A stretch of 64,000 bases of DNA from Aquatica leii (taxonomy: Eukaryota; Arthropoda; Insecta; Coleoptera; Lampyridae): assembly GCA_035610365.1 (NCBI GenBank), contig CM069432.1, positions 236,682,104 through 236,746,103 of the forward strand, written 5' to 3'. Below are positions 43,788-54,239 of this stretch, piece after piece. The translations under genes were made by a program, and so were the position numbers. Under the pieces are notes generated by a model. The model had not been told where the DNA came from and made no database searches. It was given only the letters and a program-made list of their open reading frames with translations. How positions within the stretch are numbered: the stretch's first letter is position 1; each line of letters opens with the position of its first letter.

Positions 43788-44533
43788 ATTTCGTAAAAGT
43801 ATTATTGTCGTTTTGTTTCAAAACTTCAAATGGACCATCATAAGTAGGCCGCAATTGCTTATTGATGATCCCACTACGCGAGAATTTGTGGGTGCAGGTG
43901 CGTAAGTCGATTGGAATGAAAACCTTTGAAGCGGTATGAGGCGATGCTACCATATTGTCAAAACTTTTTTGTAATTCTTGTAACAAAATGTTAGGGGATT
44001 TCTTTGAAGAAGGTTCGAAAAACATGCCTGGCATTCGTAGCGGTTGCCTGTAGACCAATTTAGCGCTGGTGGTCTTCAGGTCTTCTTTGTAAGCCGAATG
44101 CATCCCTAATAATACCTTTGGAATGGCATCTATCCAATGGGTGGTATTGTAGCAAGTTAATGCAGCTTTCAATTGTCGGTGCATGCGCTCCACCATTCTA
44201 TTGGGGATGGGAACTTGTGGTTAAACAGTGTTCGAATCCCATGTAATTTGCAAGGCTGGAGAATAACTGGCACTCGAACTGCTTCTTGCGATCTGTAGTA
44301 ATTCGGAGTGGTACTTCAAATCGAGCGATGCAATTGTACGCAAAAGCTTTGGCTACTTTGACGTCTCTTAATGGTATCACTTGGACCAATCGTGTGAAGC
44401 GATCGATATATGTGAGACAATATGTGTTTCTTTTGCAATGCGGTAGAGTACCAATTAAGTCTAAATAGACATGATCGAAACGAGTTTCAGGTAATGGAAA
44501 TGCACTTGGTACTGGTTGTGTGTGTTTGTACAC
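43788..44533 (-). pseudogene. Gypsy-4 integrase
   Basis: Minus strand. 44533-44198: FDHVYLDLIGTLP (first Asp), YCLTYIDRFTRLVQVIPL and TTDRKKQFECQLF (second Asp), ending at a stop after HPQ. It resumes at once with MVERMHRQLKAALTCYN (Glu), LLGMHSAYKEDLKTTSAKLV and RPTYDGPFEVLKQNDN, the C-terminal domain. At 43788 it is cut by the 3' LTR of Gypsy-3. Confidence 0.88.
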
Positions 44534-44639
44534 TTTAACCCGTTGACAAGGTAAGTACTCCTTGGTTCATTTCTTCCATTTTAGGCCAGACAAAATGGTC
44601 CTTTATCAACTGCACCGTAGTTTTTATACCTGGATGAGA

Positions 44640-45423
44640 CAGGTTGTGTAGCTTGTTAAACATTGGTTTGCGATATCGCAGCGTTAGATAGGTCGAACTT
44701 TTGTTGTGGACGTATCACAATAAACCTTTGCATTGTAGTTGAAATGGAAAAGCTTTAGTTCCATATCTGTTCCTTTCGTCAGCAACTCTTGAAGTTCAGC
44801 GTCTGATTGTTGCGACTTTGCTAGCTCAATATATAACAGGTCAGGCTGTGCTGTTATTGCATCTATCCGAGACATGACATCTGCAACAACATTCTCTGTA
44901 CCTGCTATGTATTGTATATCAGTTGTAAACTTGTTGGAAAGTAAAAGTAAGTGTCTTGTGGTTTGTATAGATGGTGAATTGCCTTCCCTCAACGCTGTGC
45001 CTAAAACGTTTTACAGCAACATAGGCGGCGAGTAATTTCCGGTCGTAGGTACTGTAATTACATTGTGCTAGGTTTAATTATTGTGCATGAAAGGACAAAG
45101 GCTCCCAGATTCCGTTTTGCAATTGTTGCAAGGCACCACCAACTGATTTGTCTAGAGCATCGACTGTGATGGCTAGAGGAGCACTTGCGTTTGGGTGTAC
45201 CCATAGCGTACAAGATGAAAAGATGTTCTTAACTTCTTCGAAGGTAAATTTTTTCCTTGCTGTTTTTAGTTCCTTTTAACAAACTTGTTAGAGGAACGAG
45301 TTTGTTCGCAACCTAGGGTATAAATTTTCAATAAAAGTTTAACATACCCAGGAACCTTTGTAGGACTTTAATGGTTTGTGGTCGAGGATAATCATGGATT
45401 GCTTGTACTTTTTCTTGAAGTGG
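44640..45423 (-). pseudogene. Gypsy-4 RNase H and linker
   Basis: Minus strand. A damaged RNase H is read in pieces upstream of 44992; the following part (44992-44684) has TRHLLLLSNKFTTDIQYIAG and ENVVADVMSRIDAI, the conserved end of RNase H, then the linker toward the integrase zinc finger. Frameshifts separate the pieces. Confidence 0.78.
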
Positions 45424-45960
45424 TTAGATGCTTTTTGCGGATATGTTGTATCCAAGAAAATTTACAATGCTCTTCCCTAAATCACACTTTTTCGGATTAA
45501 TAATTACACCGTGTTTTCTAAAACGCTTAAAAGGTATTTGCAGGTGTTCCATATGTTGATTTTCACCATCCGAAAATACAATGATGTCGTCGATATAGGG
45601 GAAGCAAAAGTCACGACCCCGAGTAACTTCATTGATAAAAAGCTGAAAAAAAAACGCAGCATTTCTCAATCCAAAAGGCATAAAAAGATATTCAAATAGG
45701 TCAAAGGCCATTGTTATGGCTGTTTTCTTGACATCTTCTGTGGCTACTGGAATCTGATGATATGCATTTTCCAAATCAATGATGGAAAATATTGTTTTTC
45801 CATGCAATGATTTGGAGAAATCTTCGATGTGTCGTACGTGATAATCTCCACATGGTCTTAATTCTCCATTCTTCTTAGTCACAAGATGTAATGGTGAACT
45901 GCACTCGCTGGAAGATGGTCGAATAATTCCGGCACTTATTAGGTCATCGTACTCTCTTTA
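45424..45960 (-). pseudogene. Gypsy-4 reverse transcriptase
   Basis: Minus strand. Visible blocks: [54 protein letters not shown] and [11 protein letters not shown] (catalytic YIDD), then [20 protein letters not shown]. About 15 residues appear deleted after CGDY, where the family has the loop leading to the next motif. A stop follows near 45424. Confidence 0.85.
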
Positions 45961-46980
45961 CGCAGACCTGAGTTTGTCTGGAGCTAACCTTCGCGGGCAA
46001 CTTGAAATTGCAGGGCCTGGTATCGTGCAAATGTAATGTACTGTATTATGTTGTACACAATTACCAGCTGATGTCGGGGTATTAACTTTAGGATATCTTT
46101 AAGTTTAAATATGTCTGTTGTTTCACCCATGTATGTTTTTATATAGTGCGTATTCGCGGCACGTACCTGTCTAACACTAACTAAACTTGTCACACTGACC
46201 ACTAATCTAAGGTTCCGTAAATCTACAATAAGTTCATAATGTTACAAAAAATCCGCACCAATTATCGCGTGGTCAATGTCTGTTATTAAAATGTTCCACA
46301 AAAAGGCACGCTTTAAACCTAAATTTAAATTCTTATTCACAATCCGTATGCACAGAATTTTACCCCATTAACTGCGCTTAAGTAGAAATAAGTTTTTTCG
46401 GTTTGGCAATTTGCCAGTTTTTTAAGGAACAGCGAAACGTCGGCATCAGTATTCAATAAATACTGCAGTTCGTCAACTTTAAAGGTCACAAAAAGACGGC
46501 ATTGTCCTGTACGCGTGTCTACTGGCGCCTCCATAAACAGCTTGCTCAGTTTTTTTGAAAAGTGCATGGTTCTCGACACTTTGTTGCCGAATCTGTCGTG
46601 GTAAAAACAGTAATCCGGATTGTTTATTTGAGGTCGGCTTCGAGAGTAGGAGCGTTTTCTGTAATTGTAAAAACGGTGGTTTGTTTGGCGCCCGGTTGGT
46701 CGGTCATGTTGTTCCAATAGTTCCAATCGTGATGATATTGCTGCGAATTGTAGTGATGTGGCGTCGGTTCGGAATTCGCTAGCGGAAAGCGCGGGAATTG
46801 CGTTACATGCCGCCACTGAAGACCCTTTAGGCCATGTTTCGTACACCAGGTCTGCAAGCCTGGCGGCGTCGTCTAGAGCTTGGGTTGCGACCGTTGCTAA
46901 TATTGTTTGGACGTAAACCGGTAAACGACTCATCCAGATTGTGCGTAGCAACTCGTCCGGCATTGTACTGCCGTCATCAC
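45961..46980 (-). pseudogene. Gypsy-4 gag (5' truncated) and protease
   Basis: Minus strand. The gag part starts inside the domain at MPDELLRTIWMSRLPVYVQT (46963) with no leader, PBS or N-terminus between it and the LTR. It continues to PDYCFYHDRFGN, a zinc-finger-like region. The protease shows YLLNTDADVSLFL, where the active-site Asp-Thr-Gly is changed to Asn-Thr-Asp, so it must be inactive. A linker piece is read at 46202-45984. Confidence 0.82.
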
Positions 46981-47229
46981 AGTGGGGGTCGCGGTATTAA
47001 ATGTAATACTAAACTAAACTACTCACGACTACGGAGGATTTATTTACAGGAATAATATTTACAAACAAAAATAAAATAATATTCGGTTTGCTACAATATG
47101 CACGTGTTGACGCGGTGGAGGCTGCATAGCAAGTGCCTCAACTTCCTTCGGCTTGAGCTTCTTTCGTTTTCATATGTGCAGGAAGCGTTTTAATTGGCTG
47201 GCGCTGTTGCGGTGTTGTCAACCGCTACA
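46981..47229 (-). repeat. Right (5') LTR of Gypsy-4
   Basis: 249 bp ending ...CAACCGCTACA. It shares long blocks with 35530-35749 but is about 30 bp longer because the left copy has a deletion. Its inner end directly joins mid-gag sequence. Confidence 0.8.
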
Positions 47230-47729
47230 AGAATTATGGCGTCGATTGCTATTACGTTTACCTACACGCAATTTTTAGTGGAGTAATCGATCTAGAAACC
47301 TCCAATTAACAGAATCTTCGTTCGTAATCCAATTTGCTAAAAGCGTAATAGTAAAATGAGTTAAAGTTAAGTAAAATAAAGTTACTTACGATCCAAAATT
47401 TTGAACAATTATGTATCAACCGTGAAAGCCGAAGATCAAATAAAATCGATCATGGTATGCGACGAAATATCCTCTCCGTGAATATCGATTTACACCAATA
47501 TATCCAGTCAGTGGCGCACTCGCTATTAGTGCCATACCAAAAATTTTAATAAAATACGAATTATGGAAACCTAATGTCTAACGACACGTAACAAGTATTG
47601 AGATCGAAAATAGTAAAAACAAGACGAGATCGATATCAGGAATCAACACATCAGAGAACAATGCAACATTCAGGATGTCGTAAGACGAGAAAGAAGAAGA
47701 CATTAGAACCAACAAATTTTTAGAATGAA
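47230..47729. other. Non-coding DNA
   Basis: No feature recognised between Gypsy-4 and the Penelope fragment. Confidence 0.5.
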
Positions 47730-48360
47730 TAACACAAGACTGGTAAAACAAGCACATGATGGAAAACCGGAAAACACCAGAAAAACACTTAAAAAGATAA
47801 TATTACTTTTAAGACTTTCGCGGCCATGGTTTTTTAACAAATAAATACTTTCGGGTTTTGAGCCGCGTTCCATATTTACACTTTTCACAAAATTCATAAA
47901 ACTTAGAAAGATTACAAATTTTGAAAAATTTACAATATTTGACGTTTCGACAATCATGTCGCTGTCTTCTTCAGAAAAACTGAAACTGAAGGTATAGGAT
48001 CCTGACAAACCTTTATATTATGCCGTTCGGGTCAGTGGGTCGTGACAGTTTCGTTTCATTAGTCTTCCGGAACATGTTCTTCCATACTGGTGCTAGATCG
48101 ATTCCATTATCCTTATTGAAATTGTCGTACTTCTGGATTTCGATGGCTTTCTTGTTGTAGTCTAGGCCAGAAGTTTTGGGATTTAGCAAACATTGTTGCT
48201 TCTTCAAATTTTATTGTGTGACCGGTGTCTAAGAAGTGTTCCGCATCAGCAGATCTTGTGTTATGTTTCTTTGTATCCGCCTATCTTCTGTTAATCTGGT
48301 AGCAGATAATGAGACAACTGGTCATCAGTCTCACAAAAAACCGAATTCAGTAAAACATAT
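47730..48360 (-). pseudogene. Penelope-like 3' fragment, minus strand
   Basis: Minus strand. The end of a GIY-YIG-type protein is readable in shifted frames: SADAEHFLDTGHTIKFEEAT near 48240, then the residues before and after KAIEIQKYDNFNKDNGIDLA (48130). The stop is followed by a tail with a hammerhead-like core. This is a third Penelope family in the window. Confidence 0.7.
47944..47974 (-). ncRNA. Hammerhead-like motif in a Penelope tail
   Basis: On the minus strand CTGAAGA (47974-47968) is followed by a hairpin closed by GACA/TGTC (47966-47949) and then GAAAC (47948-47944). The spacing is like the other Penelope tails. The other stems were not confirmed. Confidence 0.45.
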
Positions 48361-49017
48361 GTAGGTCAAGAGACCTAACGTACGAAGAAGAAGAAGACCA
48401 TTTCATTCTTCTTAAGGTTGTTATGTGTATTTTGCTGCTAATTTGTGTACGTTTTGGGATTTAATAACTGGACTGACGAATGTATTATTTTAACATTTAT
48501 TTTTTAGTGAGTAATGATATAAATGTAAACTATATTATATGATTATAAAATTTGAATTTTAATAAATTATATTTTAATGCAATATTGTTTAATAAATTAA
48601 TTTAAATTTTTGTTAACTTAGATTAAAAAAATAATGTAATGATGCATATATTCTCCAGAATTTCTAATTATTTGATTTATTTAATATAACACTCTTTTTT
48701 GAATTTTATTCATCACAATATAATAGTTTTCGTATTTTTTTTAATTTCCAGTTTTAAAATCTAATTAAAAAAATTAACGTTAAATACTTAATTTATATCT
48801 TTTGATATTTTCGTCTCGTATTTGTATTTATGTGTATTAATAAATCTTTTATTAAAAGATTACTGTGATAACAAAAATAAATAAAAGAAATAACACTAGA
48901 GAATTAATGACTGTCGCAGGTGCATCGTAAGATCGATATTAAGACTTGGTTCATCTGCCGCTGTAGAAAGTTGATCAGATAATCAAACGTAACTAAAAAG
49001 AAAAACAAAAAGCACCT
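48361..49017. other. Non-coding AT-rich DNA
   Basis: Nothing recognised. Very AT-rich with long T and A runs. Confidence 0.5.
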
Positions 49018-49125
49018 ATGTTATACAGTATCGGACAGAGCCAATTTTCAGTGGATTGTGCCCTAGCACATAAAGGACTCTTTAGAGGTATTTTTGCTAG
49101 GGCAATATTGGTCTTATTATATTCT
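49018..49125 (+). pseudogene. Otopetrin-like exon fragment, plus strand
   Basis: The stretch reads FSVDCALAHKGLFRGIFARA, which aligns with SIDCSNAHRGLFAGILVVVL in the otopetrin exon at 59709-60005 (shared S-x-DC, AH-x-GLF-x-GI). It is followed by a hydrophobic run like the membrane helix there. The sequence then departs from the family and no matching next exon was found. It is on the opposite strand about 10 kb away, so it is either a decayed duplicate exon or part of a diverged paralogue. Confidence 0.55.
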
Positions 49126-50598
49126 TTGAGCTCATTTCGTGCAATGACTATAAGAACATTGCAATTTTATAAGTACGTACTAGTTTGTTCATTGCGATAA
49201 CAATCTCGAAATACTCAATTCCATATTCTGGTCGCCTTTTTTCTAGCTTTACAACTAAATCCTACATAATTGTAGTAAAACAAAAAAAACTTTGTCGCTT
49301 ATATAAAGCGTTTAATCACTTCGTTGACTTTGTTCTATTAAAACCAAAATTTAGTTTTTGGGTTGTATCGATTAAGGGATTAAGGTGAAAGAATCCGCAC
49401 CAGTTTAATCATCCATACATTTTATGTAACCATGTCTAATAAATTTATCAAAGTACACATGTTCATTTTCGGCGCTGTAATCGATTAGAGAATTTTATGC
49501 AAGAATAGTTTTGAGTATGCAACATTCTCAATTGTTACGTATCATTGCCTAAAACCTACGTTTAAATAAAAGAGAAGATCATAGAAACATCTAAGGAAAC
49601 TTGTGTGTGAGCGGAACTATTCATAACTTTCAAATGAACGATTGAACTGATTCAATAACACAATTTTGTTGTAAACGAAACGCCATCGAAGCTTTTTGTA
49701 CCATCTCGTAAGTGATGAACTTAAATATATACTTTACAAGGTATTTGCTCTAAATTTGATTTGAAGTTAATGTAGTCGTAAATTCAGTTTATACATTTTA
49801 GTACTACTTGTTTAAACCTGTTCATGATTAAGTTTTCGTTGCTTTCACTTTCTTTTTAAAAAAGATTTAAAGTTGCTGCAAAGTTTCGTTTGCTTTTTTA
49901 CAAATATCTTAAGCGTCTCACTGTTATTAAACAAGCTTAAAAATCTTGTTTTAGTTATTATTGTATTTATATTTAATCAATTAATTTTTGTTTATTACAA
50001 TTTAATAAATTTGAATTAAATACGTCATTTTAATGTTTTAGTCATAAATTGATTTTGAAATTACTATTAAGTTATATTGTTTAATCATATATGTTTTGTT
50101 AACTGTTTATGCTCTTTTTTTAACATCTTAAAAAAGCTAAAAAAATGCATGTTTTTAATATATTAAGCATTTGACCAGCGACATGCTAGTAGACGGTTCC
50201 AAATATGAAATAAAATAAATAGTAACTCTACTCTGTTCGGTTGTTCACAGTACGGGTAGCTACCAGTTGCGTGCGAAGTACATTGCGTGTTGATTTTTTG
50301 TTGGTTATTGGTTGTAAAATTTTCCGGTGTAACAAAGTATCTACCAGAATTCCTAATAATGTTAAAGTAATCCATTTTGTTAAGGTACGTATATCATTTA
50401 AAATTATTAATAATATACCTTTAAAAAAACTAGAAAAGTATAGACAATTATAAAAATAAAAAATGGTAACACGTAAAGCTCGGGAGATATGAACCTAAAA
50501 AATCCTAAAATATGCACTAAAAAAAATAATTAAAAAACAAAAGCAAAATGTGCGTTCCACTTCACAAGACGTCAGTAAAGCAAATTTAAATGTATTTA
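49126..50598. other. Non-coding AT-rich DNA
   Basis: No domain or element was recognised. Short ORFs here have no family features. Confidence 0.5.
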
Positions 50599-50602
50599 TT
50601 AA

Positions 50603-51112
50603 CCTTCCGATTACCATTGGGGTCTGTTTTGATCGCAGACGTATTGTTTTTGTTGTCTTTTCAAGTTTTTTTTACAACTGTCCCAATATTTTTTTAGCTG
50701 AGTTTCTTTCAACAATGTTTAATAATATATAACAAATTTTCAATTGATATTTGTTTTGTGACGTAAAAAAATATTGTCGTTGGGGTCATATTTGAGATCG
50801 TAAGATATGTCCAAGAGCAAATGACAAAAAATGTTCGAAAACTTGTGAAAAGTGCAAACTCTTTGTATGTAAACAACAACAGAAAAAAGCTACAATAATA
50901 TGTAATAGTTGTTGCCCTCACTAATTTATGTTTACATTTTATTTTTATATTTTTATTAGTTTATATGAAATCTAATGTTATTTTAAAATATTAATAAAGG
51001 TTACCATTACAAATTAATCGGTTTTTCTTTACAAAAGAAGAAAAAAAACTTGGGGTCAAATCTGACCCCACTTGGTAATCGGCGCCTCAAAAATTGCTTC
51101 GTAATCCGAAGG
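50603..51112. mobile_element. piggyBac-like MITE
   Basis: 510 bp flanked on both sides by TTAA (50599-50602 and 51113-51116), the piggyBac target. The left end is CCTTCCGATTACCATTGGGG and the right end, reversed, begins CCTTCGGATTAC, with a further GATTACCA-to-GGGGTC block inside. Both ends carry GGGGTC/GACCCC subterminal motifs. It has no transposase ORF, so it would move with enzymes supplied elsewhere. Confidence 0.75.
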
Positions 51113-51470
51113 TTAAAGAGATCTAACTGTAAATTAAGACGATCATCACGGTAATTCTCTACATTTATGAGTACAATCTTCATTTTGTTTTAAAACGGTG
51201 CAGATGTTTAATTTGATTGTTTGCTGAGTTAATGATTTCAATACTTTGGGGTAGTAAAATATTTCGTTTTTAGTTTAGTAATTGATGAAACAATACAAAC
51301 AAAATGTGTTTGAATATGTGGAAAGTCACGTTTCAACAATAGGTTTTTTATAGCAGTAGAACTATCTATGGCTACATCTTTAATTGTTGAATTTATCTCA
51401 ACAAAGTGACCACCATCTACTGTTACTACATAAGTGAACGTTGAAATAAATAAATAAATTTAGTCATTAC

Positions 51471-53960
51471 TAAAAAGCGGATAATAAGGCAAGAAAAAAT
51501 ACCAAAAAAGGTGGCATAAAAGGCATATCAAACTTACCAAAAAGGCAATAAAAAAGGCACAAATATCCATTAAAATTTACAGTTTATTTTTTTTGTTTTA
51601 CAATGTTTATTAAGTGCTATTACTTTCCCAATAAAATATTTTTCAATATTTTGACCAAGAAGCTATTGCCTTTTATCATTTAAAATATTTTTATAGAAGG
51701 AAAAAGTTCTATCGACATCACAAATTTTAATGCCGATGTTTCTGTTATTGTTAAAGATATTTTCTGTTGATGCTTCATGCCCTCCCCTTTTTGAATTTCA
51801 GTCAGTTCTTTAAAGAAGTCAAAGAAAGTGCTTCTTGATGTGACGGAATCCAATTTTTGATTAATTTTTCTTCTTATAGTCCCTGGACATGCTTTTATAA
51901 TTGCTCTTATTCTTTCGAATGTAGCGAAATATTCGGTCATTGCGGTTTCGCTTTTTTCTAGTTTAATTCGTGAGGAATGTCTCAAAAGCGTGTTTTTATA
52001 AAAACTAGTCCTCTCTTAACAGCTTCGTCATTAAAAGCTTTTTGAGATTTAGCAATTGCTGCAGAGGCCGTCTCGTCAAACAATTCAACCACCTGAAGTA
52101 AGACAATTCAATTAATGTATAAGACAATGCCAGATTATACGAACTGTACCTTTTTAATTTTTTCAAAATGTGTGGCATAAAAAATGCAAGCAGATAACCA
52201 AGTTCCCTATCTTGTTATGATAGGTTCCGGTGGAAGTTTAACATCTGGAAGTTTTTCTTTATGGTAGTGGTGCTTTCACAAAAACCTGAAACAAGATCCA
52301 ATAACCAAAAAGAGAATCTAATATGTTAGAGATTTTTACCTTTTTGGTGGCTGAAATTACCTTGTTTACTATTGCAAACTCTCTCTAATGAATTCACACA
52401 CCCTATGTATTCCATGTGCTAGACAAGTTAAATGTTTTAAATTCGGATAAAATATTTCTAATGCCTGAGCGAATTTGATCATATAAAGTGCTGCATCGGT
52501 TACGAATAAGAGATCCTTTTCTTTTTTTACGCCATTGGGATACAGAAGTCCTACAAACAAAAAAAATATATAATTGTAATTAATAGATTGGATTATATTA
52601 ATCAATATTAAAAAAAAACTTACGTAAACAATCATCGAAAAAATTTGGAACTGTTTTGTGATTGGTCTGTGGAATTTCTATGGATGATAGCAAATGAGCT
52701 TTTCTTGGTTCTAGTTCAGACAATTTACTAACTACAAAATTTGCTAAATATCGACCTCTGCAATCGGTTGTTTCATCAAGCGAAGTCCAAATGTAATGGT
52801 CCACAATATCATTCCTTAGTGTCTGTATTTTCTAAAAAAAGTAAACCAGCATTTTTAAAACTATTAATACTTTAGTTAAACTGCTTACCGAGTGGTAACA
52901 TGTGTCTAAATAATTTTTTCTCAAAGTTGATTCATCTGGAACAACTTGTTCGGTGTATTTTTCAAGGAAATTGCGAAAATTGATATTATCAAGTTTTTTA
53001 AGAGGAATATGAGCCGACACCAATGCTTCGCACAAATCTAGAGCAAAAGTCGTTTTTGATGGGCCAGGTTTATTCTGTTGATCTTCTATAACGTTTTTTA
53101 ACAATGGTTGTCTCATAGTTTTTTAAATATTTTTTAAATGTAAACCACTACCAAAGTGTGGTTTGACATGGTACTTTTTAGTAGCACCGATCTAAAATAA
53201 TACATATACTAGTAATTAAAGCATTTAAATTAAGATAATATAAACTTACTGATTTTGAACAATCTTGACAAAAAAAGTTTTTCCCGTCGGTTGTTAAATT
53301 ATTGTCCAATTTACTCGACTTAATAATTTTCAAATTTTGATTGTTTATTAGGTGGCATTTTTTAAAACTTACTCACAGCACAACAGCAACAGACTATCAC
53401 AGTGTGACAATATCATAGGTATTTATAACAAACAAAAAATATTTTAGTGATGTGTTTCAGTCATTAAAGGAATCCCACCGGACGGAATTAAAATTATCTA
53501 TATTTGTTTGCTTTACTTAGGTGCTGAATAGACTTATAAAACATGATTCATTCCAAAATTCTTCCGGTTTTGTAAATAGTGTTCTGTTAAGCCTGTCATT
53601 GTACATAATTCTAGTATAAATTCTTACAATAGTTCTTCTCTATAAGCGGCTTTTGTATTTAAAGTTTTCTGGAAACCATTGTTTAACAAAACATGAATAT
53701 CCTTGTTGTTATTTATAGGTTCGTGGTAAGACCTTTTGAGCAAAAATGTTAATTATATTATTATACGCAATCTAAGTAAAATTCTGTACTGCGTTTTGTC
53801 ATCTACCTATTAAAACAATGTTTACACAAACTTTATTCGAAGTTTATATGTAAATGGCCAATATAAAATAATACTCTTTAAAAAGGCAAAAAAGACAAAA
53901 AGTTACACAAAAAGGCAAAATAGGCAGGCTTCAGGCAGTTCCCTGACTGTCGGCTTTGTA
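51471..53960 (-). mobile_element. hAT transposon with intron-containing gene
   Basis: Both sides carry TAGTCATTAC (51461-51470 and 53959-53968), which contains the 8-bp target duplication expected for hAT. Both ends hold repeated AAAAGGCA-like motifs (51505-51560 and 53880-53925), a possible transposase-binding array. The transposase gene on the minus strand fills the inside. The exact terminal inverted repeats are not clear, so the borders may be off by a few bases. Confidence 0.75.
51660..53360 (-). pseudogene. hAT transposase gene in several exons
   Basis: Minus strand. From the 5' side: a BED-finger-like part (KNFFCQDCSKSV before a GTAAG donor near 53245, then KKYHVKPHFGSG), LDLCEALVSAHIPLKKLDNI with NFRNFLEKYTEQVVPDESTL (53116-52900), then IWTSLDETTDCRGRYLANFV (Asp, near 52780). 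An intron runs from GTAAGT near 52624 to TTTGTAG near 52556. It continues GLLYPNGVKKEKDLLFVTDA (Asp) and CLAHGIHRVCEFIRE, a region ending TWLSACIFYATHFEKIKKV, a short intron, VVELFDETASAAIAKSQKAF, and the C-terminal TEYFATFERIRAIIKACPGT. The order is that of a hAT DDE enzyme. A stop after HLKNI and other frame breaks suggest it is no longer functional. Confidence 0.8.
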
Positions 53961-53968
53961 GTCATTAC

Positions 53969-54239
53969 CATCCCTTAGTGTCAAAAAGACGGATTTTCTT
54001 CTTGTAATTCTAACAGGTTATGTGTCCAGAAAACGCATACAGTGCTTAGTTTATTAGCTTATTTCAAAACAGAATTAAAATTAAGTGTTAAAGAAAATAT
54101 GTAATGGCTGTCGTAAATTATTTAGCAAGTGAAAGAAGAAGAAACTTCTAGGAAGACAAAACTTTGACGACTGGTCGTTTGTCATTTAAAATTGCCTAGT
54201 TTTAGAAGGGTTATTCAAGTGCATCGAGGGTATTGAAAC
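53969..54239. other. Short spacer
   Basis: Between the hAT target duplication and the Copia relic. No feature seen. Confidence 0.4.

Larger units (their letters stand above)
35530..47229 (-). mobile_element. Gypsy-4: minus-strand Ty3/Gypsy element split by Gypsy-3
   Basis: LTR-like ends lie at 35530-35749 (3' LTR) and 46981-47229 (5' LTR). They share blocks such as GGTATTAAATGTAATACTAA and TTTTAATTGGCTGGCGCTGT. The flanks AGAAC (35525-35529) and AGAAT (47230-47234) fit a 5-bp target duplication with one change. The coding order on the minus strand is gag, protease, RT, RNase H, integrase, interrupted at the pol C-terminus by Gypsy-3 (36073-43787). The 5' leader and first part of gag are deleted, so the 5' LTR abuts mid-gag. 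Stops and frameshifts make it inactive. Confidence 0.85.

Noticed and set aside
50163-50921. Short ORFs around and within the piggyBac-like MITE
   Set aside because: They cross the element border or lie in AT-rich sequence and do not resemble a transposase.
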